DNA of 64,000 nt from JAMXLO01 sp963794185. GTDB lineage: Bacteria > Pseudomonadota > Alphaproteobacteria > Acetobacterales > Acetobacteraceae. The position numbers were made by a program, and so were the translations under genes. Shown piece by piece: positions 9,053 to 16,597 of this stretch. The stretch spans positions 1 through 64,000 of the forward strand of contig CAWCDM010000030.1 of the NCBI GenBank assembly GCA_963794185.1, given 5' to 3'. The notes beneath the pieces were generated by a model, which worked only from the letters and a program-made list of their open reading frames with translations, was not told where the DNA came from and made no database searches. Position 1 is the first letter of the stretch. Each line of letters opens with the position of its first letter.

Positions 9053-10066
9053 TTGGGAAGCATCATCATTTCCGGAGGCAGGTTCCTCGAAACCCTTTCG
9101 GACATTGCTGGTTACAAATGCGGCCTGGCGCTTGGGCGCGACGATTTAATGACGATTTTTGCCAGTGAGGCGCGGTTGCAGCCATACCTCGGTATTGATG
9201 ATATCGGCATCATGCGCCTGCATTCCGTGGAATACGAAGACGCTATTGAAGCGTTGCTTTACCGCCTAGGCCGCCTCGAGCACCCGCACAACGATCTTCC
9301 GGTCGTCGAACTGTATCACCGTTTCAAAAAGCAACCCGCGAAGTGGGAAAAGGTCCAATGGATGTTGGACCGATTCAACCGATGGGCGAACGAAGAAATT
9401 GCTGCGTGCATCGCGGAGGGCAGGAAAGCGCTGAACCCGACAGCATTCATGCGTGACTCCGTGGATCGTTATGGCCGGTTCGGCCTGGAAATCTCTTATC
9501 TGATCATTCAAAAAATGGACGCGCATCAGGCGCGCAGCGCCTGGGGTAAAATACAGAATATTGAATGGGCCAACATCCTCGACTTGCGGGACCTCTTTAA
9601 ATCAGAAGGTCTGTCGGTTCTCTACGGTAGCTTCATTGATCAGCGTTTTATCGACTATCTCCACCGGAACTTCGACGATATTGATAGGATGCATTGGCGA
9701 AAGTTCGAGCAACTCACTGCCGAATGGTTCGATCGCGAAGGCTACAAGGTCGAACTAGGTCCGGGTAGAGGGGATGACGGCGTCGACGTGCGGGCATGGC
9801 TCGCGAGCGCCGAGGAAGGCAAAGCACCTAGCTTGATTGTCCAGTGCAAACGCCAGAAAGCCTTGGTTGGAAAGGTAGTGGTGAAATCGCTTTACGCCGA
9901 CGTGGTGCACGAGAAGGCAGGATCCGGACTTCTCGTGACAAGCTCGCACCTATCACGTGGGGCCGAGCAGACCAGACAGGCGCGCTCCTACCCCATTGAA
10001 GTTGCCGACCGTGCCACGCTGCAGTTGCCGACCGTGCCACGCTGCAAGAATGGCTTGAAAAAATGA
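9053..10066 (+). CDS. Mrr-like restriction endonuclease with unknown N-terminal domain (C-terminus altered by a 23-base duplication)
   Basis: The start is a TTG preceded by AGGAGAG about 7 bases upstream. Residues 1-210 are mostly helical in character and unrecognised. Residues 213-325 form an Mrr-type nuclease domain: HWRKFEQLTAEWFDREGY, then GPGRGDDGVDV with Asp245, then LIVQCKRQ with Gln264-x-Lys266, and GLLVTSSHLSRGA. Mrr enzymes cut DNA, often methylated DNA. A perfect 23-base tandem duplication at 10001-10046 shifts the frame after ATLQ. Without it the protein would read LQEWLEKMRVPGAGFIG and stop at 10095. It follows the PD-(D/E)xK gene by 66 bases on the same strand in the same low-GC island, so the pair may act together. 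Confidence 0.7.
   Translation: MGSIIISGGRFLETLSDIAGYKCGLALGRDDLMTIFASEARLQPYLGIDDIGIMRLHSVEYEDAIEALLYRLGRLEHPHNDLPVVELYHRFKKQPAKWEKVQWMLDRFNRWANEEIAACIAEGRKALNPTAFMRDSVDRYGRFGLEISYLIIQKMDAHQARSAWGKIQNIEWANILDLRDLFKSEGLSVLYGSFIDQRFIDYLHRNFDDIDRMHWRKFEQLTAEWFDREGYKVELGPGRGDDGVDVRAWLASAEEGKAPSLIVQCKRQKALVGKVVVKSLYADVVHEKAGSGLLVTSSHLSRGAEQTRQARSYPIEVADRATLQLPTVPRCKNGLKK
10001..10046. repeat. Perfect 23-base tandem duplication in the Mrr-like gene
   Basis: Copy one is 10001-10023 and copy two is 10024-10046, identical in all 23 bases. Because 23 is not a multiple of three, it shifts the reading frame at the end of the Mrr-like gene. Removing either copy restores a C-terminus ending at 10095. Confidence 0.9.
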
Positions 10067-10131
10067 GGGTGCCCGGAGCTGGATTCATCGGCTAGCTGGC
10101 CAGAACAGGTGTGTTGATCGGCTACAGTCTG

Positions 10132-10189
10132 CCGTCAAGCGGTCGTTCTCCGCAGAAGAGCCGTCAAGCGGTCGTTCTCCGCAGAAGAG
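10132..10189. repeat. Perfect 29-base tandem duplication at the island's right edge
   Basis: Copy one is 10132-10160 and copy two is 10161-10189, identical in all 29 bases, each beginning CCGTCAAGCGG and ending GCAGAAGAG. It lies in non-coding DNA 86 bases after the 23-base duplication. Two units without spacers exclude a CRISPR array. Confidence 0.9.
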
Positions 10190-10314
10190 CGGATTGTCCG
10201 CTAAGCGTTGACGGCTGCCACTGCCAATCCACATCCCGTATTTCGTCTTAAGCTGGGCAATTCCAAGGAATATGTTCCTTGACACGAACTCCACTCCTAT
10301 GCTCATGTCCCCTC

Positions 10315-10902
10315 ATGTCCGCCACCGAGACCACCACCACCCCCAAACCCAACCGCCTCAGCAGCCTCCTCGCCCTCGTCCGGCAGCTCATCGACTACGG
10401 CAGGCAGCTCGCCACCACACTGCGCGGCAACCCGCACCCGCTCGGCGCCGGCGACATAGCGCTTATCCTCGAACGCATCACCCGCGGCCTGCTCCGTGCC
10501 GAGGCACTCGAAGCCAGGCTGATCCGCAGCGCCGCCCGGCCGGACGCCGCGCCCGCGTCGCCACGCGCTCCCTCCCACCGCCGCGCGCCGCCCGCCCGAG
10601 CCACCGCCCGGCCCACCGACGCCACGCAATCCCACCTTTCCCGCCTGCCCACGCCCGAGGAGATCGCCGCCGAGGTCCGCCGCCGCCCGATCGGCGCCGT
10701 CATCGCCGACATCTGCCGCGATCTCGGCATCATGCCGAACCATCCGCTGTGGCGGGAACTGCAACTGGTCATCATCCGCCATGGCGGCAGCCTGGCCAGA
10801 CTGGTGAAGGACATCCTCGACCGCGCCTTCCCGCGTCCCACCTCCGCCTGGCCGGCGGCACCGCTGCAATCCCCGGCAGTGTGCGGCACGGGTCCGCCCT
10901 GA
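10315..10902 (+). CDS. Hypothetical protein, Arg/Ala/Pro-rich
   Basis: A 195-residue protein of unknown function. The N-terminal third (LSSLLALVRQLIDYGRQLAT, then GAGDIALILERITRGLLRAEALEARL) looks helical. A basic Pro/Ala/Arg-rich linker follows. The C-terminal third (PTPEEIAAEVRRRPIGAVIADIC, LGIMPNHPLWRELQLVIIRHGG) again looks structured. There is no signal peptide and no catalytic motif. GC is high again here, so the low-GC island ends before this gene. Two in-frame-looking CTCATGTCC copies lie at the start; I chose the ATG giving MSATETTTT. I have the impression of similar multi-copy proteins in Acetobacteraceae but cannot verify that. Confidence 0.55.
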   Translation: MSATETTTTPKPNRLSSLLALVRQLIDYGRQLATTLRGNPHPLGAGDIALILERITRGLLRAEALEARLIRSAARPDAAPASPRAPSHRRAPPARATARPTDATQSHLSRLPTPEEIAAEVRRRPIGAVIADICRDLGIMPNHPLWRELQLVIIRHGGSLARLVKDILDRAFPRPTSAWPAAPLQSPAVCGTGPP

Positions 10903-11028
10903 TCCCGGCGCTCAACCGCTGCGGCGTCGCGCACGGGGCCGGTCAGGGTGTGGATCGTGGCACGCGGGCGCACGGTGATTCGGGCGTCCACGGAACGGAC
11001 ACTTAGGGGTTTGTCAGAACACTCCGGC

Positions 11029-12253
11029 CTATGCCTTCACCAGCGGACAGCCGCCCTCATTGAGTGGCCGGAATGCCTCTTCCATCGGCGTCGTCGCCAG
11101 CAGCTTCGCCACATCCCAGTCCTGTTTGCTCTCGGACGGCGTCTTCGCCTCGAACAGGTAGCAGGGATGCAACGCCCGCCCGTCCTCGCGGATACGGCCG
11201 GGGCCGAAGCAGTCGTCATCCGTCGGCATCGCCTTCATGCGGGCCACCACCGCGCGGCCATCGGCCTTGGCCGCGGCCACGCCCATGTCGGCAACCGCCT
11301 TCAGATAGTGCAGCGTCACGGCGTAGTCGCCGACCTGCGTCATGTTGGGAAAAATGCCGTTCGGCGTCTTGCCCTTGACCCGGTCGTTGAACGCCCGCGT
11401 GCGATCGTTGAGGTCCCAGTAGTACCGACTCGCTCCAGCGCAGCCCCTGCGACGTCGCGAGCCCCAGCGAATGCACCCCGGTGCTCTGGATCAGCAGCGC
11501 CGCCACCTTCATGGTCTTCATCAGACCGAATTCCTGCGCCTGCTTGATGCAGTTCTGCGTATCGCCGCCGGCGTTCGCCAGTCCCAGCACCTTCGCGCCC
11601 GACGCCTGCGCGCGCACCAGCATCGCGGAGAAGTCGGTGGTATCCGGGAACGGGTAGCGGATGCTGCCGAACACCTTCGCGCCCATCTTGTTGATGACCT
11701 GCGTGGTGTCGCGTTCCAGCGCCTGACCGAAGGCGTAGTCGGCGGTGATGAAGAACCAGCTGTCGCCGCCCTCCTTGACGATCGAGCCGCCGGTCGAGCG
11801 GCCGAGCATGTAGGTGTCATAGGTCCAATGGATCGTGTTCGGACTGCATTGCGGACCGGTCAGGTCGGAGGTGCCGGTGCCCGAATTCAGCATCACCTTG
11901 TTCTTCTCGCGGCATACGGTGTTGACCGCGAGACCGACCGAGGACGTCGGCACATCGACGATGGCATCGACGCCGTTCTGATCAAACCACTGCCGTGCGA
12001 TCGAGGCGCCGACATCCGGCTTGTTCTGGTGATCGGCCGCGATGATCTCGACGTTGAACCCCTTGCCGGCGATGCCGAAATCCACCAGCGCCTGCCTGGC
12101 GCAGACCACGCCCGTCGGTCCGCCGTCGTCGCGGTACTGCCCGGACTGGTCGTTGAGCACGCCGATGCGGATCGTCGGCGCCTGCGCGCGGACCAGGCGT
12201 GGGGCCGCGGCAACGGCGGCTGTTGCGAGCAGGCTACGGCGTGTCAGGCGCAT
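11029..12253 (-). CDS. ABC transporter substrate-binding protein, branched-chain amino-acid type (frameshifted)
   Basis: A periplasmic Leu/Ile/Val-binding-fold protein. The start at 12253 gives a twin-arginine-type signal, MRLTRRSLLATAAVAAAPRL, cleaved after VRAQA. The mature part begins PTIRIGVLNDQSGQYRDDGG, with later segments DGVPTSSVGLAVNT-like and WFFITADYAFGQALERDT, as in LivJ-type receptors. The frame changes near 11425; the last 100 residues (MTQVGDYAVTLHYLKAV to CPLVKA) are in another frame. No LivHMGF genes are adjacent, so this is an orphan receptor. It is followed downstream in the window by the DUF35/thiolase pair on the same strand, suggesting an aromatic or acyl acid ligand, but this is a guess. 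Confidence 0.85.
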
Positions 12254-12299
12254 TGGTCGGGTCCTCGTGGGATTGCAAATTGGCGACACCCCCTCCCGG

Positions 12300-12398
12300 C
12301 CCTCCCCCGCTTCGCGGGAGAGGGAGTTCCGTATACCTCCTGCCTCCGCGTGGCGAGGGAGTTCCATTCGCCCTCTCCAGCAACGCGGGGGAGGGCGG
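12300..12398. repeat. GC-rich palindromic repeats in the promoter region
   Basis: Two imperfect hairpins, one at 12301-12324 around CCCGCTTCGCGGG and one at 12369-12397 with CGCCCTC and GAGGGCG arms, lie in the 170 bases between the DUF35 gene and the binding-protein gene. The decamer AGGGAGTTCC occurs at 12321-12330 and 12356-12365. This is the common interspersed palindrome type of GC-rich alphaproteobacteria. Confidence 0.6.
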
Positions 12399-12423
12399 GG
12401 CGTGGTTCAGCGCAACGCCCGGC

Positions 12424-12822
12424 CTACGCCGGGGCGAACATCGGCACCGGCGGTCCGCCTTCCGTCGGCACGAATTTCAGCTTCACGTTCTGGCCGATCT
12501 TCAGGGCATCGAAGTCGCAGTCGACGATGTTGGTCATCATCGACGGGCCTTCCTCCAGCGTGACATACGCCATCGCGAACGGCACCTCGGCGCGGCTCAT
12601 GACGCTGAACGAGTAGATCCTGCCCTTGCCGGAACCCTCCACCCACTCGCATTCGCCGAAGCAGAACGGGCAGAGCGCGCGCGGATACCAGTGCGCCTTC
12701 TTGCATGCCGTGCACCGGCGGATCAGGAACTTGCCCGCCGCGCAGGCGTCCCAGAACGGCTTGGTCTCCGGATTGGTGTCGGGCGCGCCGGCAAACGAGA
12801 TTTTCCGCTGTACATAGGCCAT
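12424..12822 (-). CDS. Zn-ribbon/OB-fold DUF35 protein, thiolase partner
   Basis: A 132-residue protein with the N-terminal rubredoxin-like zinc ribbon RRCTACKKAHWYPRALCPFC (C-x2-C, C-x2-C) and a C-terminal OB fold (GKGRIYSFSVMSRA, AMAYVTLEEGPSMMTNIV). DUF35 proteins bind acyl-CoA and form complexes with non-decarboxylating thiolase-like enzymes. The gene starts 5 bases after the thiolase stop on the same strand, which fits that partnership. Confidence 0.85.
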   Translation of the reverse strand: MAYVQRKISFAGAPDTNPETKPFWDACAAGKFLIRRCTACKKAHWYPRALCPFCFGECEWVEGSGKGRIYSFSVMSRAEVPFAMAYVTLEEGPSMMTNIVDCDFDALKIGQNVKLKFVPTEGGPPVPMFAPA

Positions 12823-12827
12823 GTCGA

Positions 12828-13997
12828 TCACTCCCGCTCCAGAATCACAGTCGAGCCGCAATGCCGCGTGCCGAGCGAGCCGCCCGTGCCATGCGCCAGC
12901 GCCAGGTTGCAGTTCTTCACCTGCACCGCTGGGTGCGCCTCGCCGCGCAACTGACGCACGGCCTCGATGATCTTGGTGATACCACCGCGATTCGCCGGGT
13001 GGTTGCTGCACAATCCGCCGCCGTCGGTGTTGAACGGCAGTTTTCCGGTGCCCGATATCAGGTTGCCATCGGAGACGAATTTCCCGCCCTGGCCCTTCTC
13101 GCAGAAGCCAAGGTCCTCGAGCTGCATCAGCACGGTGATGGTGAAGCTGTCGTAGATCGAGGCGTATTTGATGTCGGATGGCTTGATGCCCGCCATCTCC
13201 CACGCCGGCGGGCCGGACCAGCGCGCACCCGAATACGTCAGATCGACGTCGCCGCCCATCTGTCCCTTCGGTCCCTCGCCGACGCCGATCACCTTCACCA
13301 GGGGCCGCTTCAGGCTCTTGGCGATCTCTGGCTTCGCCACGATCAGCGCGCCGCCGCCGTCGCTGATCACGCAGCAGTCGAGACGGTGCAGCGGCGTGGA
13401 CACCATCGGCGACTTCACCACGTCCTCAACCGTCACGACGTCGCGCAGCATGGCGTGCGGGTTGTGCTGCGCATGGTGCGAGGCGGCGACCTTGATCCAG
13501 GCGAGCTGCTCGGATGTGGTGCCGTATTCATGCATGTGCCGCATGGCGCACATGGCGTACATGTTCACCACGGTCGGATCGTAGGGAAATTCGAACTGCA
13601 CGTCGGGCTGCGCCACGTTGCCCGCGCGCGCCTGGGTGCCGGTCGCCATGCCCTCGCTGCGCGGCCGGCCGGCCAGCGTGATCAGCGCGATGCTGCAGCG
13701 ACCCGCGGCGATCGATTCCAGCGCGTGGCCGACCGCTACCTGATAGGAGGAACCGCCGACATCGGTGGAATCGACGTGGCGGCAGCGCAGGTTCATGTAG
13801 TCGACCATCGACAGCGGGCCGAGGCCAGGCGCATCGCCGGCGCAGAAGTAGCCGTCGATGTCGTCCTTGGTCAGGCCGGCATCCGCCAGCGCGCCCTTGG
13901 CGCATTCGGCATGCAGCAGTGCCACCGATTTGTCGGTGGCCCTTCGCGTCGGGTGCTCGAACGCCCCGACGATGTAGCCCGCCCCTTTCAAACTCAT
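12828..13997 (-). CDS. Thiolase family protein (SCP2-type acetyl-CoA acetyltransferase-like)
   Basis: A 389-residue thiolase-fold protein. It starts SLKGAGYIVGAFEHPTR and contains DIDGYFCAGDAPG, ALITLAGRPRSEGMATG, SPMVSTPLHRLDCCVISDGG and the C-terminal LALAHGTGGSLGTRHCGS with the catalytic-type His and Cys. The nucleophile position in VGGSSYQVAVGHALES carries Ser rather than Cys, as in many SCP2-like members paired with DUF35, so simple acetoacetyl-CoA thiolysis should not be assumed. A likely role is acyl-CoA side-chain or aromatic-acid degradation with the adjacent DUF35 subunit. Confidence 0.85.
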   Translation of the reverse strand: MSLKGAGYIVGAFEHPTRRATDKSVALLHAECAKGALADAGLTKDDIDGYFCAGDAPGLGPLSMVDYMNLRCRHVDSTDVGGSSYQVAVGHALESIAAGRCSIALITLAGRPRSEGMATGTQARAGNVAQPDVQFEFPYDPTVVNMYAMCAMRHMHEYGTTSEQLAWIKVAASHHAQHNPHAMLRDVVTVEDVVKSPMVSTPLHRLDCCVISDGGGALIVAKPEIAKSLKRPLVKVIGVGEGPKGQMGGDVDLTYSGARWSGPPAWEMAGIKPSDIKYASIYDSFTITVLMQLEDLGFCEKGQGGKFVSDGNLISGTGKLPFNTDGGGLCSNHPANRGGITKIIEAVRQLRGEAHPAVQVKNCNLALAHGTGGSLGTRHCGSTVILERE

Positions 13998-14105
13998 CCG
14001 TTCCTCTCCCTTGCGAACGTCGCGCTGATCCGGTCAACGGGGCGGAGTATACCGATCAGTAGCCTCTCCGCCAGTCGGGCCCTCGTCGAGCAGCAATGCA
14101 TGGGA

Positions 14106-14570
14106 TCAGATGGGCAGCGGCGCCGCCTTCAGCCGCTCCATGGAGAAGCGGCTGGTGACGTTGCGCAGCGGAACGGCGGCGATCATGCGGCGATAGAAAT
14201 CGTCGTAGGCGGCGATGTCGGGCACGACGACGTGCAGCAGATAGTCCACATCGCCGCTCATCCGCCAGGCATCGACGATCTCCGGCAGCTCGGCCACCGC
14301 GCCCGCGAAGCGCTGCAGCCATTCGGTCGAATGGTCGGCGGCCTCGACCTCGACGAATACCGAGACCGGCAACCCCACCTTCGCCGGATCGATCGTCGCG
14401 ACCCGGCCGAGGATGACGCCCGCCTGTTCCATGCGGCGGATGCGTTTCCAGCAGGGTGTCGGCGTGAGGCCAACGCGAGAGGCGATATCGGCGAGCGAGA
14501 GTGAAGCGTCGGCGGCAAGGAGGCGGAGTATTTCACGGTCCAGCCGGTCAAGGTCCTTGTCCGAGGCCAT
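14106..14570 (-). CDS. Lrp/AsnC family transcriptional regulator
   Basis: A 154-residue regulator. The N-terminal winged helix-turn-helix reads LDRLDREILRLLAADASLSL, then ADIASRVGLTPTPCWKRIRRM. The C-terminal RAM ligand domain contains VDAWRMSGDVDYLLHVVV and FYRRMIAAVPLRNVTSRFSM. Such proteins sense amino acids and control amino-acid metabolism or transport. It lies upstream of, and on the same strand as, the thiolase/DUF35/binding-protein run. The target is not known; no operator was identified. Confidence 0.9.
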   Translation of the reverse strand: MASDKDLDRLDREILRLLAADASLSLADIASRVGLTPTPCWKRIRRMEQAGVILGRVATIDPAKVGLPVSVFVEVEAADHSTEWLQRFAGAVAELPEIVDAWRMSGDVDYLLHVVVPDIAAYDDFYRRMIAAVPLRNVTSRFSMERLKAAPLPI

Positions 14571-14636
14571 GCAGCGATCCTTTGGATTTGGGTCGCACCG
14601 ACCACCTCTGAAAATGACCTATCTGTTGTCACGACG

Positions 14637-14765
14637 CCGTCATGGCCGGCGAAGCATGCCCGGGCTAGGGCCGGGCCATCCACGCCTTTCCTTGCTGTGC
14701 ACGGCAAAGTCGTGGATGGCGGGGCCCCCGGCCTTCGCCGGGGCATGTTTCGCCCGCCATGACGG
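14637..14765. repeat. 129-base interspersed palindromic repeat
   Basis: The outer arms are CCGTCATGGCCGGCGAA (14637-14653) and TTCGCCCGCCATGACGG (14749-14765), complementary at 16 of 17 positions. Inner complementary blocks around GGCCATCCACG and CGTGGATGGC make a long fold-back. This is a typical alphaproteobacterial intergenic mosaic/palindromic element and fills most of the 300-base gap between the Lrp gene and the membrane-protein remnant. Confidence 0.75.
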
Positions 14766-14871
14766 GAAAGGCCAAGCGGCGGCCGATATTATACAGCTGG
14801 AATTTGCTGTCGACGTACCCCTATCGGACGCTCTGGAGAAATAAATGCTCGAACCCGCAGAGTAGGACGCC

Positions 14872-15206
14872 TCAGGGTGTCCGGTTCCCGCCCCTGCTGA
14901 CGATGGGCCAAACTCGCTGGATCATGGCAAACAGGAAAGCCGTGGTCAGCCCGAACAGGAGCATTCCGTTGAGCGCCTCCAGGGCACCCATCATTTGCCA
15001 CCGATCCTCGCCACGGTGGCGGCGACACTCATGACCATTGCGAAAACCGATGCGAAACGCCGGCGGTCCCTCAGCCTGCTCAGAACGCGCTCCACCGTGT
15101 CCATGAACAGTCCGAGGCCGAACACGTGGATCACCACGTTCATCACGATCAACGGCAGGCTCCAGGCCCAGTCGGTGTTCCATGACCCAGTAACGAGCCC
15201 GCTCAT
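14872..15206 (-). pseudogene. Membrane protein remnant, ion-channel-like, with apparent internal deletion
   Basis: The N-terminal part MSGLVTGSWNTDWAWSLPL with LIVMNVVIHVFGLGLFM has one membrane segment, followed by a basic stretch and VFAMVMSVAATVARI. It then stops. A second frame continues directly with WQMMGALEALNGMLLFGLTT, AFLFAMIQRVWPIVSR, a C-terminal motif of small potassium-channel-like proteins. The join lacks the middle (pore-region) segment expected between these parts, so this looks like a deletion derivative rather than a single-base error. The family assignment is from memory and tentative. Confidence 0.4.
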
Positions 15207-15314
15207 GTATCAGCCTCCGCGGCCAGTCCGCTCGGTTCCCCACGATGAACAGGCGATAGGCGAACCGAACGCTGACCAGCTACACTCCGCCCCAGCAAAT
15301 CGGAGGCGGTTGCC

Positions 15315-16172
15315 ATGGACTTCGGCGCAGCGATGTTCTTCACCGACTATTCGATGGCTCCCGGCGAACTCGCCCAGGCGCTCGAGGCGCGTGGCTTCGA
15401 GTCGCTATGGGCACCGGAACATTCGCATATTCCTGTGTCGCGCGCTTCGCAATTTCCATCCGGCGGCGAGCTGCCCAAGGAGTACTACGACGTGATGGAT
15501 CCGTTCGTCACGCTGACCGCGGCCGCAGCCGCGACAAAGGCGCTGAAGATCGGCACCGGGGTCTGTCTGGTGCAGCAGCGTGACCCGATCCAGACCGCCA
15601 AGCTGGTGGCCTCGATCGACCAGGTTTCCACGGGCCGCTTTCTGTTCGGGGTCGGCTCCGGCTGGAACGCGGAGGAAATGGCGGACCACGGCACGGATTT
15701 CAAATCGCGCCACAAGGTCGCGCGCGAGTGCATCGAGGCGATGAAGCTGATCTGGACCGAGAGCAAGCCGCAGTATCACGGCGAGTTCGTGAACTTCGAT
15801 CCCATGGTGGCCTGGCCGAAACCGGTGCAGAAGCCGCACCCGCCGGTCATCGTCGGCGGCGCGTTCCCCTACGGCGCGAGGCGCGCGGTCCGCTACGGCG
15901 ACGGCTGGGTGCCGCATGCCAGCCGGCCGGAATACGGCGATGTCAGTGACTTCCTGCCGCAGTTCCGCCAGATGGCCGCCGAAGCCGGCCGCGATCCGGT
16001 GTCATTGCCGGTCACCATGTTCCGCGTCGTGGAGGAGCTGGACCGGCTGCACCACTACCGCGACATCGGCATCGCGCGCGTGGTGATCACCTTGCCATCG
16101 GCGGCGGCGGACCAGGTGCTGCCGATCCTCGACCGCTGGGTGCCGTTGATGCGTGCGACGCAGACGGGCTGA
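15315..16172 (+). CDS. LLM class (F420/FMN-dependent) oxidoreductase
   Basis: A 285-residue bacterial-luciferase-like TIM-barrel protein. GGAGGCGG lies upstream of the ATG. Key segments are ALEARGFESLWAPEHSHIP, KIGTGVCLVQQRDPIQTAKL, RFLFGVGSGWNAEEMADHG and PHPPVIVGGAFPYGARRAV. Members oxidise or monooxygenate small molecules using F420 or FMN. It is a single gene, convergent with the thioesterase at 16178; the 5-base gap leaves no terminator. Confidence 0.88.
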   Translation: MDFGAAMFFTDYSMAPGELAQALEARGFESLWAPEHSHIPVSRASQFPSGGELPKEYYDVMDPFVTLTAAAAATKALKIGTGVCLVQQRDPIQTAKLVASIDQVSTGRFLFGVGSGWNAEEMADHGTDFKSRHKVARECIEAMKLIWTESKPQYHGEFVNFDPMVAWPKPVQKPHPPVIVGGAFPYGARRAVRYGDGWVPHASRPEYGDVSDFLPQFRQMAAEAGRDPVSLPVTMFRVVEELDRLHHYRDIGIARVVITLPSAAADQVLPILDRWVPLMRATQTG

Positions 16173-16177
16173 CGGCA

Positions 16178-16597
16178 TCAGCCGGATTGCGTCGAATAGC
16201 TGGCACGGCCGATCGCGACCAGATTCCCTGCCGCATCGAACACGTCGACGTCTACGACACCGACGCTCCTGCCGGCACGCCGCACACGCGCGGTCGCCGT
16301 CAGCGCGGTGTTCACCGCGGGGCGCAGATAATCGACGCGAAAGTTTATCGTCGGCAACGGACGGCCAAGGCTCATGACCAGAGCGTAATCGCCGACCGTG
16401 TCGATGACCGCGGCAATCGGACCGCCATGCCATTGGCCGCTGCCGGCGATGCGTTCGAAATCCGGACGCATGGACAGTGTCATCGACACAAGCTGCCGCG
16501 CCGGATCGGCCTCGATGACGGTGAGACCGAGGAAGCGGATGAATGGCGAACGCCCCAGCAGCCCCTGAATCTGTGGCGCCGTCAGTGCTTCGCTCAT
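16178..16597 (-). CDS. PaaI-type hotdog-fold thioesterase
   Basis: A 139-residue acyl-CoA thioesterase. The hotdog signature appears as SGQWHGGPIAAVIDTVGDYA, with the catalytic Asp and the HGG turn, followed by TINFRVDYLRPA and VRRAGRSVGVVDVDV. Its ATG overlaps the stop of the upstream quinone oxidoreductase gene as ATGA, so it is translationally coupled and is the last gene of a four-gene operon. It probably releases acids from CoA esters formed by the operon's ligase. Confidence 0.85.
   Translation of the reverse strand: MSEALTAPQIQGLLGRSPFIRFLGLTVIEADPARQLVSMTLSMRPDFERIAGSGQWHGGPIAAVIDTVGDYALVMSLGRPLPTINFRVDYLRPAVNTALTATARVRRAGRSVGVVDVDVFDAAGNLVAIGRASYSTQSG

Noticed and set aside
10132..10189. 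Tandem 29-base repeat considered as a CRISPR array
   Set aside because: Only two units with no spacer between them and no cas genes.
12300..12398. GC-rich hairpins considered as a riboswitch or attenuator for the ABC binding protein
   Set aside because: The same kind of palindrome is scattered in alphaproteobacterial genomes, and no ligand-binding RNA architecture can be drawn from it.
12705..14504. Very long open frame antisense to the thiolase and Lrp genes (599 codons)
   Set aside because: It is rich in His, Arg and Asp in the pattern expected from the complement of a GC-rich gene. The minus-strand proteins have clear families.
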